In this document: one piece after another, positions 54,150 to 63,817 of the stretch
Numbering within the stretch: position 1 is the first letter of the stretch
How the letters are laid out: the number at the start of each line of letters is the position of its first letter
Assembly (NCBI GenBank): GCA_963707145.1
Contig: CAVPOQ010000008.1
Span: 558,001 to 622,000, forward strand
Direction: 5' to 3'
Source of the DNA: RPQJ01 sp963707145
GTDB lineage: Bacteria; Pseudomonadota; Gammaproteobacteria; Steroidobacterales; Steroidobacteraceae
DNA length: 64,000 nt
Notes under the pieces: model-generated
What the model was told of the DNA's origin: nothing
The model's input: only the letters and a program-made list of their open reading frames with translations
Database searches by the model: none
Position numbers and translations under genes: made by a program

Positions 54150-54813
54150 AGTGCTCGAGGCGGCCGGGGTGGGCAAGCAGGTTAGCAGCCCCGAGGGAAC
54201 GCTCGCCATTCTCTCGGACGTGTCGTTCGCGATCGCCCGCGGCGAGACCGTGGCCGTGATGGGCGCCTCCGGCGCCGGCAAATCCACGCTGCTGGCGCTG
54301 CTCGCCGGCCTCGACGAGCCGACGTCGGGGACCATGCGGCTCGCCGGCAGCGAGCTCACCACGCTCGACGAGGACGGCCGCGCCGCGCTGCGGGCGCGCC
54401 ACGTCGGCTTCGTATTCCAGTCGTTCCACCTCATCCCGTCGCTCACCGCGCTCGAGAACGTGATGCTGCCGCTCGAGCTCGCGGGTCGCCGCGACGCACG
54501 CGGCGCCGCGCTCGAGGTGCTCGGCCGCGTCGGCCTCGCCAGCCGCGTCGGGCACTATCCGCGCCAGCTCTCCGGCGGCGAGCAACAGCGCGTCGCGATT
54601 GCGCGGGCTTTCGTCACGCGGCCCGACGTGCTGTTCGCCGACGAACCCACGGGCAACCTCGACGCCGCGACGGGCGAACGGATCATGGACCTGCTGTTCG
54701 GTCTGAATGCCGAGACCGGCGCCACGCTGGTGCTGGTCACCCACGACCGCTCGCTCGCCGCGCGCTGCGGCCGCGTGATCCGCCTGGACGCGGGTCGCAT
54801 CGTCGAGTCCTGA
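54142..54813 (+). CDS. ybbA: ABC transporter ATP-binding protein, YbbA/LolD-like
   Basis: The 223-residue ATPase has Walker A GASGAGKST, the Q-loop FVFQSFHLIPSLTALENV, signature LSGGEQQRVAIARA, Walker B VLFADEPTGNLD and the switch histidine VTHDRSLAARC. FVFQSFHLIP and the position next to tesA and an FtsX-like permease point to the YbbAP exporter rather than LolCDE. The substrate is not established. ATG at 54142; the permease follows after two bases. Confidence 0.94.
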   Translation: MDTVLEAAGVGKQVSSPEGTLAILSDVSFAIARGETVAVMGASGAGKSTLLALLAGLDEPTSGTMRLAGSELTTLDEDGRAALRARHVGFVFQSFHLIPSLTALENVMLPLELAGRRDARGAALEVLGRVGLASRVGHYPRQLSGGEQQRVAIARAFVTRPDVLFADEPTGNLDAATGERIMDLLFGLNAETGATLVLVTHDRSLAARCGRVIRLDAGRIVES

Positions 54814-54815
54814 GC

Positions 54816-57309
54816 ATGGCCAGCCTGCCGTTCGTGCTGCGCAGCCTGCTGCGTGACCTCAAGTCCGGCGAACTGGCGGTGCTGCTGCTCGCGCTGCTCG
54901 TCGCCGTGGCGTCGCTCACGGCGGTCGGCTTCTTCACCAGCCGCATCGGTCGCGCGGTCAACCAGCAGGCCGGCGAGGTGCTCGCGGCCGACCTGCGCCT
55001 GGAGTCGGCGCGCGAGATCCCGCAGGCGTACGACGCGGAGGCCGCGCGCCTCGGCCTCCAGGTGGCGCGGATACTGTCCATGCCGAGCGTGGTGTTCCAC
55101 GGCGAGGACTCCTCGCTCGTGGCGCTGCGCGCGGTGGGCGAGGGCTATCCGCTGCGCGGACGCCTCAAGATCGCCGACGAGCCCTTCGGCCCGCCGCGGC
55201 CGACCGACGGGATCCCGGGGCCCGGCGAGGCCTGGGCCGACTCGAGGCTGCTGGCGCGGCTGGACGTGCCGGTGGGCGCGCGCCTCGCGGTCGGCTCGCA
55301 CGAAGTCAGGGTCACGCAGGTGCTCGACTACCGCCCCGACCAGGGCGCGGGCTTCGGCGACCTCTCGGCCACGCTGATGATCAACCTCGCCGACGTCCCG
55401 GCGACGGGCCTCATCCAGCCCGGCAGCCGCGTGAGTCGCGCCGTGCTGTTCGCGGGGGATCCGCAGGACATCGCGGCATTCCGCGACGGACTCAAGGCCC
55501 GCAAGCAGCCCGGCGAGCGCCTGCAGGCGATCGAGGACGCGAGCCCGCAGATCCGCGCGTCCTCCGACCGCGCCGGACGGTTCCTGTCGCTCGCGAGCCT
55601 CGTGAGCGTGCTGCTCTCGGCCGTGGCCGTGGCGATGGCCGCGCGCCGCTATGCCGCGCGGCACCTCGACAGCGTCGCGCTCATGAAGTGCATGGGCGCC
55701 TCGCAGGGCTTCGTGCTGCGCCAGACGGTGCTGCAGCTCGTGGCGATCGCGGTGCTGGTGACGATCGCGGGCACCGCGGTGGGCTATCTCGCCCAGGCCG
55801 GACTCGCGTGGCTGCTGCGCGACCTGATCCGCGCCGACCTGCCGCCGCCTGCCGCGACCACGGTCTGGCTCGGGTTCGTCACCTCGGTGACCATCCTGGT
55901 CGGCTTCGCGCTGCCGCCGCTGCTGCAACTGAAGCGCGTGCCGCCGGCGCGGGTGCTCCGCCGCAACCTCGAGCCGCCGCCGCTGCGCTACGCGGCCGTG
56001 TACCTGTTCGCGATCGGTGCGGTGCTGGCGCTGCTGTACTGGCTGGTGCGCGACGCACGGCTGGTCACCGTCGTGGCGGCGGGCATCGGCGGCACGTTCC
56101 TCGCGCTCGCGCTCGCCGGCTGGCTGCTGGTGAAGGCCCTCGCGCCGTTGCGCAGCGGCGTGGGCGTCGCCTGGCGCTACGGGCTCGCCAACATCGCGCG
56201 CCGCGGCCGCGACAGCGTCGTGCAGATCGTCGCTTTCGGCCTCGGCATCATGGTGCTGCTGCTGCTCGCGCTGGTGCGCGACGACCTGCTCGAGGATTGG
56301 CGGGCCAGCCTGCCCGCGGGCGCCCCGAACTACTTCATGATCAACATCCGTCCCGACGAGGGCGAGGCCATCCGCGCCTTCTTCGCCGAGCGCGGGCTGC
56401 CGCCCACCGAACTCGTGCCGATGGTGCGGGCACGGCTCACGGCGATCAACGAGGTGCCGGTGAGCGAGATCAAGTTCGTCGGCGACCGCGCGCAGGACTT
56501 CGTCGAGCGCGAGGCGAACCTCACCTGGGCGCCGGTCGCTGCGCGACGACAACCGGCTGGTCTCGGGCACGTGGTGGCGCGACGGCGACGGCGGCGGGCC
56601 GCGCGTGTCCGTGGAGCAGGACTACGCCGAGCGCCTGGGGCTCAAGCTCGGCGACACCGTCACCTACGACGTTGCGGGCGAGTCCGTCGCGGCCACGATC
56701 ACCAGCCTGCGCGAGGTGCGCTGGGACTCCTTCCAGCCGAACTTCTTCATGGTGTTCTCGCCCGGCGTGCTCGAGGAGGTCACGGGTACCCTGATCACCA
56801 GCGTGCACGTGCGGACTGAGCAGCGTCCGGCGCTGGTGGACCTCGTGCGGAAGTTCCCCGAGGTGACCGTCATCGATCTCGACGCGCTGCTCTCGCAGGT
56901 GCGCGACGTGATGGACAAGGCCGCGCTCGCCGTGCAGTACGTGTTCCTGTTCACGCTCGCTGCTGGGCTCATGGTGCTGCTCGCGGCGGTGCAGGCCACG
57001 CGCGACGAGCGCCGCTACGAGAGCGCCATGCTGCGCACCCTCGGCGCCAGCCGCCGCGTGGTGTTCCAGGGCGTGGCGGCGGAGTTCACCGCGCTCGGGC
57101 TGCTCGCGGGCCTGCTCGCCGCAGCGGGCGCGACCGTCGCGGGCTACTTTCTCGCGCACGAGGTATTCAACCTCAAATACGCGCCGGATCCGTGGGTGTG
57201 GCTGTACGGCATCGCCGGCGGGGCGCTGCTCGTGGGCGTCACAGGGGTGCTGGCGGCGCGCTCGGTGGTGACGCAGCCGCCGGCGACGACGCTCAGGCAG
57301 GCGCAGTAG
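54816..57309 (+). pseudogene. ybbP: YbbP-like FtsX-family permease, frameshifted
   Basis: This large permease partners the YbbA-like ATPase. The N-terminal 570 residues read from 54816: one helix, a large periplasmic region, then FtsX-type helices including DSVALMKCMGASQGFVLRQTVLQL. After FVEREANLTWAP (about 56529-56540) the frame shifts, and SLRDDNRLVSGTWWRD with the last FtsX unit (YESAMLRTLGASRRVVFQGVAAEF) continues to 57309. One extra base (a GG doublet) explains it; the restored length is about 830 residues, normal for YbbP. Confidence 0.87.
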
Positions 57310-57439
57310 CCGTTGCGGGTTGGTGGCGGGCGGGCTGGACGGGTCCGTCCCGCCTCGCGAAGAGGACATGCTCGGCTGGACCGACCCGGACCGCACGCCC
57401 ACCCGCCGACGAAGTGTCGAGCCGCCGTCGCCTCGGGTC

Positions 57440-58192
57440 CTACCTGAGCGCCGCCCGACTCGCGAACTCGAACGGATCCGCCACGCCCTCGAACACCCGC
57501 TCCATCGCCCGCCACTCGCGCTCGCGCAGCATGGCGAGGAACTCGTCGGCACCCTTCATGCCCTCGAACGCGTCGAGCCCGTGCTCGAGGAACTCCTGCA
57601 GAGAGCCGAACCCGGCCGCATGGGCCGGTCCGCGCGAGAGGTGCACCAACCCGCGGATGATGGGCTTCTTCACCACCCGGTCGAGGTAGCTGCCGATGAC
57701 GCCGAGCAGTTCGATCTGGCGTTCGCGGTCGGCGCGCCGTCCAGCGCGACGGTAGCCCGCGGCGTAGCCCTCCACCGTGATCGGGCCGGCCGGCAGTCCC
57801 GTCGCCACCTCGGCGTCGAGTTCCTGCGAGAGGATCTCGAGCTCGATCGCGAGCATCAGCGCGCGCAGCGCTTCCCCGGGCAGCAGCCGCTCCATCACGT
57901 GATGCACGCGCTGCAGGTCGCGATCGCGCGCGTGCGGATCGCCGCCGCCGTAGAGCTCGTTGAAGAAGAACTCGACGGCAGCGCGGTAGCGCGGATTCGC
58001 GCGCAGGTCGGCATGACTCCTCAGCAGCCGCTGCGACTGCCAGCGCTGCAGTTCCGCGAGGCGCTCGCGGGCCGCCGGGTCGTCGGCAAACACCCTGCGC
58101 AGCGCCGCGTTGCGCTCGAGCAGCCGGCCGAGTCCGCCGGGCTCGCCGCGGCTGCGGCGTTGGTCGCCGAGCTCGACGCCGAGGATCTTCAC
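57440..58192 (-). CDS. FFLEELY-motif protein of unknown function
   Basis: The 250-residue, mostly helical, soluble protein contains YRAAVEFFFNELYGGGDPHARDRDLQRV (about 80-107), the motif after which a proteobacterial family is named. I know of no defined activity. A GTG start at 58192 lies four bases after the patatin stop, so it is probably the last gene of the lipid operon. No membrane segment or signal peptide is seen. A role in lipid storage is inferred from context only. Confidence 0.7.
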   Translation of the reverse strand: MKILGVELGDQRRSRGEPGGLGRLLERNAALRRVFADDPAARERLAELQRWQSQRLLRSHADLRANPRYRAAVEFFFNELYGGGDPHARDRDLQRVHHVMERLLPGEALRALMLAIELEILSQELDAEVATGLPAGPITVEGYAAGYRRAGRRADRERQIELLGVIGSYLDRVVKKPIIRGLVHLSRGPAHAAGFGSLQEFLEHGLDAFEGMKGADEFLAMLREREWRAMERVFEGVADPFEFASRAALR

Positions 58193-58196
58193 GGGT

Positions 58197-59432
58197 TCAG
58201 CGCAGCGACTGCAGCGACGACTCGAGCCGGTCGAGCGTCTGGTGCAGCGTGCCCGTGACGGGCTGCGCGCGCCGGCTGCGCTCGCCAACCGCCGCGGCGA
58301 ACGTGCGCGAGCGGTCCTCGAGCAGGTCGCGCCGCAGCCTGATGCCGTGCCGGGCGAGGATCGACTCGAGCCCGTCGGCCTGTGCGAGCAGGTCGCGCCG
58401 CGTACGCTGGTAGGCGTGCTCGGCGAGCCGCTTGCGGTCGGCGTAGCGGAACACATTCTTGAAGAACAGTTCGTCATCGCCACGGTCGGGCTCGAACAGC
58501 AGCACGTCGGTGTTGGGATAGCTCTGCTTGTAGGTGCGCATGCCCACCAGCATGCGCGACTGGATCATCGCGCGGAACGTCTGGCTCAGCACCACGGGCA
58601 GCCCGCCATGCGTGAGGTCGAGGTCCTTGCGCGAACCGTTGGCGCGCGGCGGCACGCTCGAGGCGTCGAAGGCCACCAGCGGGTTGATGCAGATGACGAA
58701 GTCCGCGCCCTCGTCGAGCAGCAGCGACGCGTTCATGGTGCGCATCAGCGCGCCGTCGACGTAGGTGTGGCCCTCGATCGGCACCGGCGGATACAGCCCC
58801 GGCAGTGCGGTACTGGCCTGGATCGCGCGCGAGATCGGCACGTGGTCGAAGCCCGGCTCGCCGAAGCGCACCGAGTAGCCGCTGTTCAGTTCCGTGGCGA
58901 CGATGTAGAGGCTGCGCGGCAGCTTGCGGAAATCGTTGGTGCGGCCGTCGCCGGTGAACAGTCCTGCGAGGAAGCGTTCGAAGGGGCGGTTGTCGCACAG
59001 CCCCGTGGGCAGCAGCCGCCCGATCGGGTCGATCGCCTCGGCCCAATCCTTGCCGGGATCGCGCAGGTATTGCGTAACGATGTCCGCGGCAAGCTCCGGG
59101 ATCGCCGCGATGCGCCCGGCGAACTCGCGGAACGCGGGCCGCAGGAACAGGCCCGGGCGCACCGGGTGCTCCGTGGACACGTTGTGGATGAACACCCGGC
59201 CCATGTCCGTGGTGTCGTAGCCGTTGACGAGCCCGGCCGCGATCATCGCGCCAGAGCTGACGCCGACGTACATGTCGAAGGCCGTGAGGTCGATGCCCTC
59301 GAAGGCCTCGCCGATGGCGTGCAGCGTGCCGACCTCGTAGAACGCTCCCAGGGGTCCGCCGCCGGCGAGCGCGAGCCCGAAGCGACGGTGGCTCGGCGGG
59401 GATCGCCGTGCGGCAGGCTGGAGGTCGAGCAT
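58197..59432 (-). CDS. Patatin-like phospholipase/lipase
   Basis: The 411-residue protein has the patatin oxyanion loop GLALAGGGPLGAFYEVG (about 19-35), the nucleophile Ser59 in GVSSG, and the catalytic aspartate in TYVDGALM. There is no signal peptide, so it should act in the cytosol. It follows the phasin-like gene after 21 bases. Acting on the lipid store made by the adjacent acyltransferase is a plausible role (inference); a general phospholipase is the alternative. Confidence 0.9.
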   Translation of the reverse strand: MLDLQPAARRSPPSHRRFGLALAGGGPLGAFYEVGTLHAIGEAFEGIDLTAFDMYVGVSSGAMIAAGLVNGYDTTDMGRVFIHNVSTEHPVRPGLFLRPAFREFAGRIAAIPELAADIVTQYLRDPGKDWAEAIDPIGRLLPTGLCDNRPFERFLAGLFTGDGRTNDFRKLPRSLYIVATELNSGYSVRFGEPGFDHVPISRAIQASTALPGLYPPVPIEGHTYVDGALMRTMNASLLLDEGADFVICINPLVAFDASSVPPRANGSRKDLDLTHGGLPVVLSQTFRAMIQSRMLVGMRTYKQSYPNTDVLLFEPDRGDDELFFKNVFRYADRKRLAEHAYQRTRRDLLAQADGLESILARHGIRLRRDLLEDRSRTFAAAVGERSRRAQPVTGTLHQTLDRLESSLQSLR

Positions 59433-59453
59433 GTCGCGTTCCCTCGTGGTGGG

Positions 59454-59984
59454 TCAGCGGCTGCGCGCGGCGGCGGCACGCTTCTTCGCCGGCGCCTTGC
59501 GAACCGCACGTTTCGCAGCGGCGCGCTTCGCGCGCACCTGCTTCGCCGACAGCGACTGAACGCTCGCGTTCAGCTCGGCGACGCGGCGGGTCAGGATCCG
59601 GATCTCGTCGGCGCTCGGCACGCCCATCTGGTTCAGTGCCTTCTGCACGCGGTTCTGGAACAGCCCCTCGAGGTTGTCCCAGGTCTCGGTGGCCTGCTCG
59701 CGGGCCGATCCGAAGCGCGTCTGCATGGTTTCCTGCGCCGTCTCGAACGCGTCGCGGATCACCTGCTCGGCGTTCGAGCGCGAACGCGACAGCAATTCGA
59801 AGCCCTCGGCGACCGCGTCTGTGAACGCGCCCGGGCCTTCCTTCTGCGCCTTGGCGATCGCCCCCATGCCGGCCAGCCAGATCTGCTGGACGTTCTCGAT
59901 CAGAGCGGCCTGCGCGCCGGAGGCCCGGGATCGCGCCGTACGAGCTCGTGACCGGGCCTTGGTCTGTTTCCTGCGCGCCGCCAT
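59454..59984 (-). CDS. Phasin-family granule protein with basic tail
   Basis: The 176-residue protein has a basic N-terminus (ARRKQTKARSRARTARSRA), a central amphipathic helical phasin domain (IENVQQIWLAGMGAIAKAQKEGPGAF, then AEGFELLSRSRSNAEQVIRDAFETAQETM) and a lysine/arginine/alanine-rich tail of about 35 residues like the DNA-binding tail of PhaF. Phasins coat polyhydroxyalkanoate granules. No PHA synthase gene is in the window; the neighbours instead suggest association with neutral-lipid inclusions (inference). Confidence 0.85.
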   Translation of the reverse strand: MAARRKQTKARSRARTARSRASGAQAALIENVQQIWLAGMGAIAKAQKEGPGAFTDAVAEGFELLSRSRSNAEQVIRDAFETAQETMQTRFGSAREQATETWDNLEGLFQNRVQKALNQMGVPSADEIRILTRRVAELNASVQSLSAKQVRAKRAAAKRAVRKAPAKKRAAAARSR

Positions 59985-60026
59985 GGATTGCCCCTTCGCG
60001 GTCGGTGCCGCCAGTGGATTGCCAGC

Positions 60027-61520
60027 CTATTTTCGCCGATTTCGCCGTCGTTGCTGCACTGTGTCAATCCGAGGGTTAGGTACTTGCCGCAGGGCCAGCG
60101 CGCCCACCGTCGTCGCGAGCAGCAGGTTCTCGAACTCGCGGCTGAAGCGCTCGACGATCCGCGCCGGCGATTCGACCAGCGCCCGGTCCGAGATCACGCC
60201 GAAGTGCAGGTGACCGGCGTAGGAGAGCAGGCTCACGCCGAGCCCGATGGATCCCGACTGCGGCACCCAGAAGTACATCTCCGAGATGCGCTCCCCGCAC
60301 ATCGACAGCGTCGCCTGCGGGCCGGGCACGTTCGAGACCACGGCCGTGGCCTTGCGGCTGAAGGTTTCCACCGCCGCGGCCTGCAGCGCCGCCGGCAGCA
60401 TTCCCATCGCGGCGAGCGACACGAGCGACATCGACGGCTGCAGCGATCCCTTGAGCGCCGCCATCGCGTCGTGCATGGCGCCGAGGCGCTCCAGCGGATT
60501 CGCGATCCCGGGCATGAGATCCACGAACACCAGTCCGAAGCGGTTGCCGAGCGTGAGCGGCTCGTCGGTGGCGCGCAGGTTCACGGGCATCGAGGCGCGC
60601 AGTCGCAGATCGCGCGTGTCGAAGCCCAGCTCGCGCAGGTAGCCGCCGAGGGCACCGGCCACGGTGCACATCAGCACGTCGTTGATCGTGCAGCCGAGCG
60701 CCCGGCCGATCGCGTGCACCTCCTGCAACGGGATCGCCGGTCCCCACGCGACGGCCTTCTCGCCGCTCAGCGATCCGCGCAGGGGTGTGCCGGGATCGTC
60801 CGGCAGCGCGAGCACCTTCAGGAACTCGCCTGCCATGCCCCCGGCCTCCAGCACGAGCGCGGCTGTCTGGGCCGGATGGAAGGCGCGATGCACGCCCTGC
60901 TCGAGCAGCCGCGCGCCCTCGGCGAGCGCGTGCTCGAGGATGTCGCCCGCCGGCCGCGTGACGTGTCGCAGCCAGGCGGGCGCCGGCACCGCGCCCGATC
61001 GCGCTGCGGCGCGCCCCGCCCTGGCCCGCGCGCCGTCGGGAGCGAGCGCCGGCCCCGGGTCCTGTTCGGTCATCGACAGCAGCACGTGCATCATCGCCAT
61101 GCCGTCCGCGTAGCAGTGGTGCACGCGCGTGATCCAGGCGCTGCCGCCCCCGTAGCGCTCGATCAGGTGGATCTGCCAGAGAGGACGCTGCGGATCGAGC
61201 GGGCTGCCCGCCAGTCGTCCGGCGAGCGCCTGCAGCTCGAGCTTGCCGGCGGGCGCGGGCAGCGCCTCGTGCGCGAGGTGGGCGTCGAGGTCGAACGCCT
61301 CGTCCTCGACCCACGAAGCGCCGAACGGGTCGGCAACGACCTTGTGGCGAAAGCGCGGGAAGCACAGCAGCCGCTGCTCGATCATCCGGCGGAAGGCGTC
61401 CGGCCGGATCGGCGTCTCGGTGGCCGACACGCCGACGATCATCATGCTGTTGCACGGGCCGTCCATGCGCAGCCAGGCCGTGTCCACGCTCGACATGCGC
61501 TCGTGCCCGGCCGTGCTCAT
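60027..61520 (-). CDS. Wax ester synthase / diacylglycerol acyltransferase
   Basis: This enzyme esterifies fatty alcohols or diacylglycerol with acyl-CoA to make wax esters or triacylglycerol. The 497-residue protein has the WS/DGAT active-site motif HHCYADG (HHxxxDG) near residue 135, an N-terminal MSSVDTAWLRMD, a C-terminal domain with VSNVPGPQ and SMPVNLR, and GCTINDVLMC. ATG at 61520 has GGGGAG six bases upstream. First gene of a minus-strand run with phasin, patatin and the FFLEELY protein, divergent from the acyl reductase. Confidence 0.95.
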   Translation of the reverse strand: MSTAGHERMSSVDTAWLRMDGPCNSMMIVGVSATETPIRPDAFRRMIEQRLLCFPRFRHKVVADPFGASWVEDEAFDLDAHLAHEALPAPAGKLELQALAGRLAGSPLDPQRPLWQIHLIERYGGGSAWITRVHHCYADGMAMMHVLLSMTEQDPGPALAPDGARARAGRAAARSGAVPAPAWLRHVTRPAGDILEHALAEGARLLEQGVHRAFHPAQTAALVLEAGGMAGEFLKVLALPDDPGTPLRGSLSGEKAVAWGPAIPLQEVHAIGRALGCTINDVLMCTVAGALGGYLRELGFDTRDLRLRASMPVNLRATDEPLTLGNRFGLVFVDLMPGIANPLERLGAMHDAMAALKGSLQPSMSLVSLAAMGMLPAALQAAAVETFSRKATAVVSNVPGPQATLSMCGERISEMYFWVPQSGSIGLGVSLLSYAGHLHFGVISDRALVESPARIVERFSREFENLLLATTVGALALRQVPNPRIDTVQQRRRNRRK

Positions 61521-61559
61521 GCGGTACTCCCCAGCGGCCCGCGCCGTCGCGCGTTCCCG

Positions 61560-61565
61560 ATCATA
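61560..61565 (-). promoter_or_regulatory. Candidate -10 for the wax synthase operon
   Basis: TATGAT on the minus strand (one base from consensus) lies about 40 bases before the start of the wax synthase gene. No good -35 is found at 17 bases. Confidence 0.35.
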
Positions 61566-61589
61566 TTCCCGTCGCCGCCCGGCGCCACG

Positions 61590-61618
61590 TTGACCTGCAC
61601 CGGCCCGGCCCCTAAGGT
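61590..61618 (+). promoter_or_regulatory. Candidate promoter of the acyl reductase gene
   Basis: TTGACC (61590-61595) and TAAGGT (61613-61618) with a 17-base spacer lie about 60 bases before the reductase start, in the 157-base divergent gap. Confidence 0.45.
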
Positions 61619-61677
61619 AGCCGCAAAAACCGGCGCCGCGGGACGTCCCGCCGCCGATCACTGCTGGGGAGAGTTCC

Positions 61678-63675
61678 ATGACCTATTTCGTGACCGGCGC
61701 GACCGGTTTCATCGGCCGGTTCCTCGTCAAGGCGCTGCTCGAGCGCGGCAAGGGCACGGTGTACGTGCTGGTGCGGCCGAAGTCCGTCGGCAAGCTCGAC
61801 GAACTGCGCGAGTTCTGGGGCAGCGACAGCGTCAAGCGCGTCGTCGCCATCAAGGGCGATCTCTCGCAGCCGAAGCTCGGCGTTTCCCGCGGCGATCTCG
61901 CCAGGCTCAAGGGCAAGGTCAAGCACTTCTTCCACCTGGGCGCCGTGTACGACCTCGAGGCGAGCGCCGAGTCGATGCACGAGGCCAACATCGTCGGCAC
62001 GCAGACCGCGCTCGCCTTCGCCGAGGCGGTGAACGCGGGCTGCTTCCACCTCGTGAGTTCGATCGCCGCGGCGGGGCTCTACCGCGGCACGTTCACCGAG
62101 GACATGTTCGAGGAGGCCGAGGACCTCGACCATCCCTACTACCGCACCAAGCACGACTCCGAGGGGCTGGTGCGCGCAAACGGCCGCCTGCCGTTCCGCA
62201 TCTACCGGCCGGCCGTGGTCGTCGGCCACTCCAAGACCGGCTTCATCGACAAGATCGACGGGCCGTACTACTTCTTCAAGGCGCTGCAGAGGCTGCGCGA
62301 GTCGTGGCCGCGCTGGATTCCGCTGGTGGGCATCGAGGGCGGCTATGTCAACGTCGTGCCGGTCGACTACGTCGTCGACGCGATGGTGCATCTCGCGCAC
62401 CAGCCGAAGCTCGACGGCCGCTGCTTCCACCTCACCGATCCGAAGCCGCGCCGGATCGGCGAGATGCTGAACGTGTTCGCACGCGCCGCGCACGCGCCGG
62501 AGATGGCCTTCCGCGTAGACACCAAGGTGTTCGCGATGGTGCCCGACAGCGTCACCAAGTCGGTGGAGCGCAGCCGGCCGCTGCAGAACGTCTGGAACCA
62601 GGTGCTGCGCGACCTGCAGATCCCGAAGTCGGTGCTGCAGTTCATCAACTACCCGACCCGCTTCGACTCGAGCGACACGCAGAAGCTGCTCGAGAAGGCC
62701 AAGATCCGCCTGCCGGTGCTCGAGGACTACGCGTGGCGGCTGTGGGACTACTGGGAACGTCACCTCGACCCCGACCTCTCGATCGACCGCAGCCTGCGCG
62801 GCGCGGTGAAGGGCAAGGTCGTGGTGATCACCGGCGGATCCTCGGGCATCGGCGAGGCGGCGGCGGTGCGCATTGCGGAGGCCGGCGGCAAGGTCGTGAT
62901 CGTGGCGCGCGACGAGGAGAAGCTCGCCGAGGTCCGCAAGCGCATCGTCGCGATGGGCGGCTCCGTGAAGACGTATTCCTGCGACATCACCGACTACGCC
63001 GCCAATGACAAGCTCGCGAAGGACATCCTCAGGGACTTCGGCCACGTCGACGTGCTGGTGAACAACGCCGGCCGCTCGATCCGCCGCTCGCTCGCGCTCT
63101 CCTACGACCGCTTCCACGACTTCGAGCGCACGATGCAGCTGAACTACTTCGCCTGCGTGCGCCTGACCATGAACCTGCTGCCCTCGATGACGGCGCGCCA
63201 CAGCGGCCACGTGATCAACGTGTCCTCGATCGGCGTGCTGTCGAACGCGCCGCGGTTCTCGGCGTACGTGGCCTCGAAGGCCGCGCTCGAGTCGTTCGCG
63301 CGCTGCGCGGCCTCCGAGTTCCACGACGAGGGCGTGCACTTCACGATCATCAACATGCCGCTGGTGCGCACGCCGATGATCGCGCCCACCAAGCTCTACG
63401 AGGAGATGCCCACCATCATCTCGCCCGAGGAGGCGGCCGACATGATCGCCGACGCCATCATCCGCAAGCCCCAGCGCATCGCGACGCGGCTCGGCGTGAT
63501 GTCGGAGATCATGCACCTCGTCATGCCGAAGATGTCCGAGGTGGTGATGAACTCGGCGTACCGGATGTTCCCGGACTCGGCGGCGGCGCAGGGCACGAAG
63601 GACGGCGGGGCGCAACGGGCGCCGACCAAGGAAGCGATGATCTTCGCGTCGTTGATGCGCGGCATTCACTGGTAG
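61678..63675 (+). CDS. Two-domain fatty acyl-CoA/aldehyde reductase
   Basis: The 665-residue protein joins an N-terminal extended SDR domain (TGATGFIG at 6-13, YYRTK near 153-157) to a C-terminal classical SDR domain (ITGGSSGIGEA near 382, NVSSIG, YVASK near 530). Length and domain order match the bacterial fatty acyl-CoA reductases of Marinobacter type, which make fatty alcohols for wax esters. GGGGAGAG precedes the ATG. Divergence from the wax synthase supports this. Without experiment, another two-step SDR activity on acyl substrates is possible. Confidence 0.88.
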   Translation: MTYFVTGATGFIGRFLVKALLERGKGTVYVLVRPKSVGKLDELREFWGSDSVKRVVAIKGDLSQPKLGVSRGDLARLKGKVKHFFHLGAVYDLEASAESMHEANIVGTQTALAFAEAVNAGCFHLVSSIAAAGLYRGTFTEDMFEEAEDLDHPYYRTKHDSEGLVRANGRLPFRIYRPAVVVGHSKTGFIDKIDGPYYFFKALQRLRESWPRWIPLVGIEGGYVNVVPVDYVVDAMVHLAHQPKLDGRCFHLTDPKPRRIGEMLNVFARAAHAPEMAFRVDTKVFAMVPDSVTKSVERSRPLQNVWNQVLRDLQIPKSVLQFINYPTRFDSSDTQKLLEKAKIRLPVLEDYAWRLWDYWERHLDPDLSIDRSLRGAVKGKVVVITGGSSGIGEAAAVRIAEAGGKVVIVARDEEKLAEVRKRIVAMGGSVKTYSCDITDYAANDKLAKDILRDFGHVDVLVNNAGRSIRRSLALSYDRFHDFERTMQLNYFACVRLTMNLLPSMTARHSGHVINVSSIGVLSNAPRFSAYVASKAALESFARCAASEFHDEGVHFTIINMPLVRTPMIAPTKLYEEMPTIISPEEAADMIADAIIRKPQRIATRLGVMSEIMHLVMPKMSEVVMNSAYRMFPDSAAAQGTKDGGAQRAPTKEAMIFASLMRGIHW

Positions 63676-63817
63676 CCGCCGCGCGTTTCGGCGACGAATC
63701 GCCAGATTTCCGGCTGTCGACGCGCGTGCCGCGCGTGTGAGGATCCCCACCCGGCCGGGCGTCGGCCGGGACGGCGCAGCTCGGCGCCGCCGCGGGTCAG
63801 GGAAGGGGAACAGGGAC

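Noticed and set aside
6869..57309. Programmed ribosomal frameshifting in the seven broken genes
   Set aside because: No shared slippery heptamer or downstream structure at the switch points, and these families are not known to use it.
57310..57439. Gene or terminator between the ABC permease and the FFLEELY gene
   Set aside because: Only a short GGACGG/CCGTCC inverted repeat without a T-run is visible; no supportable reading frame.
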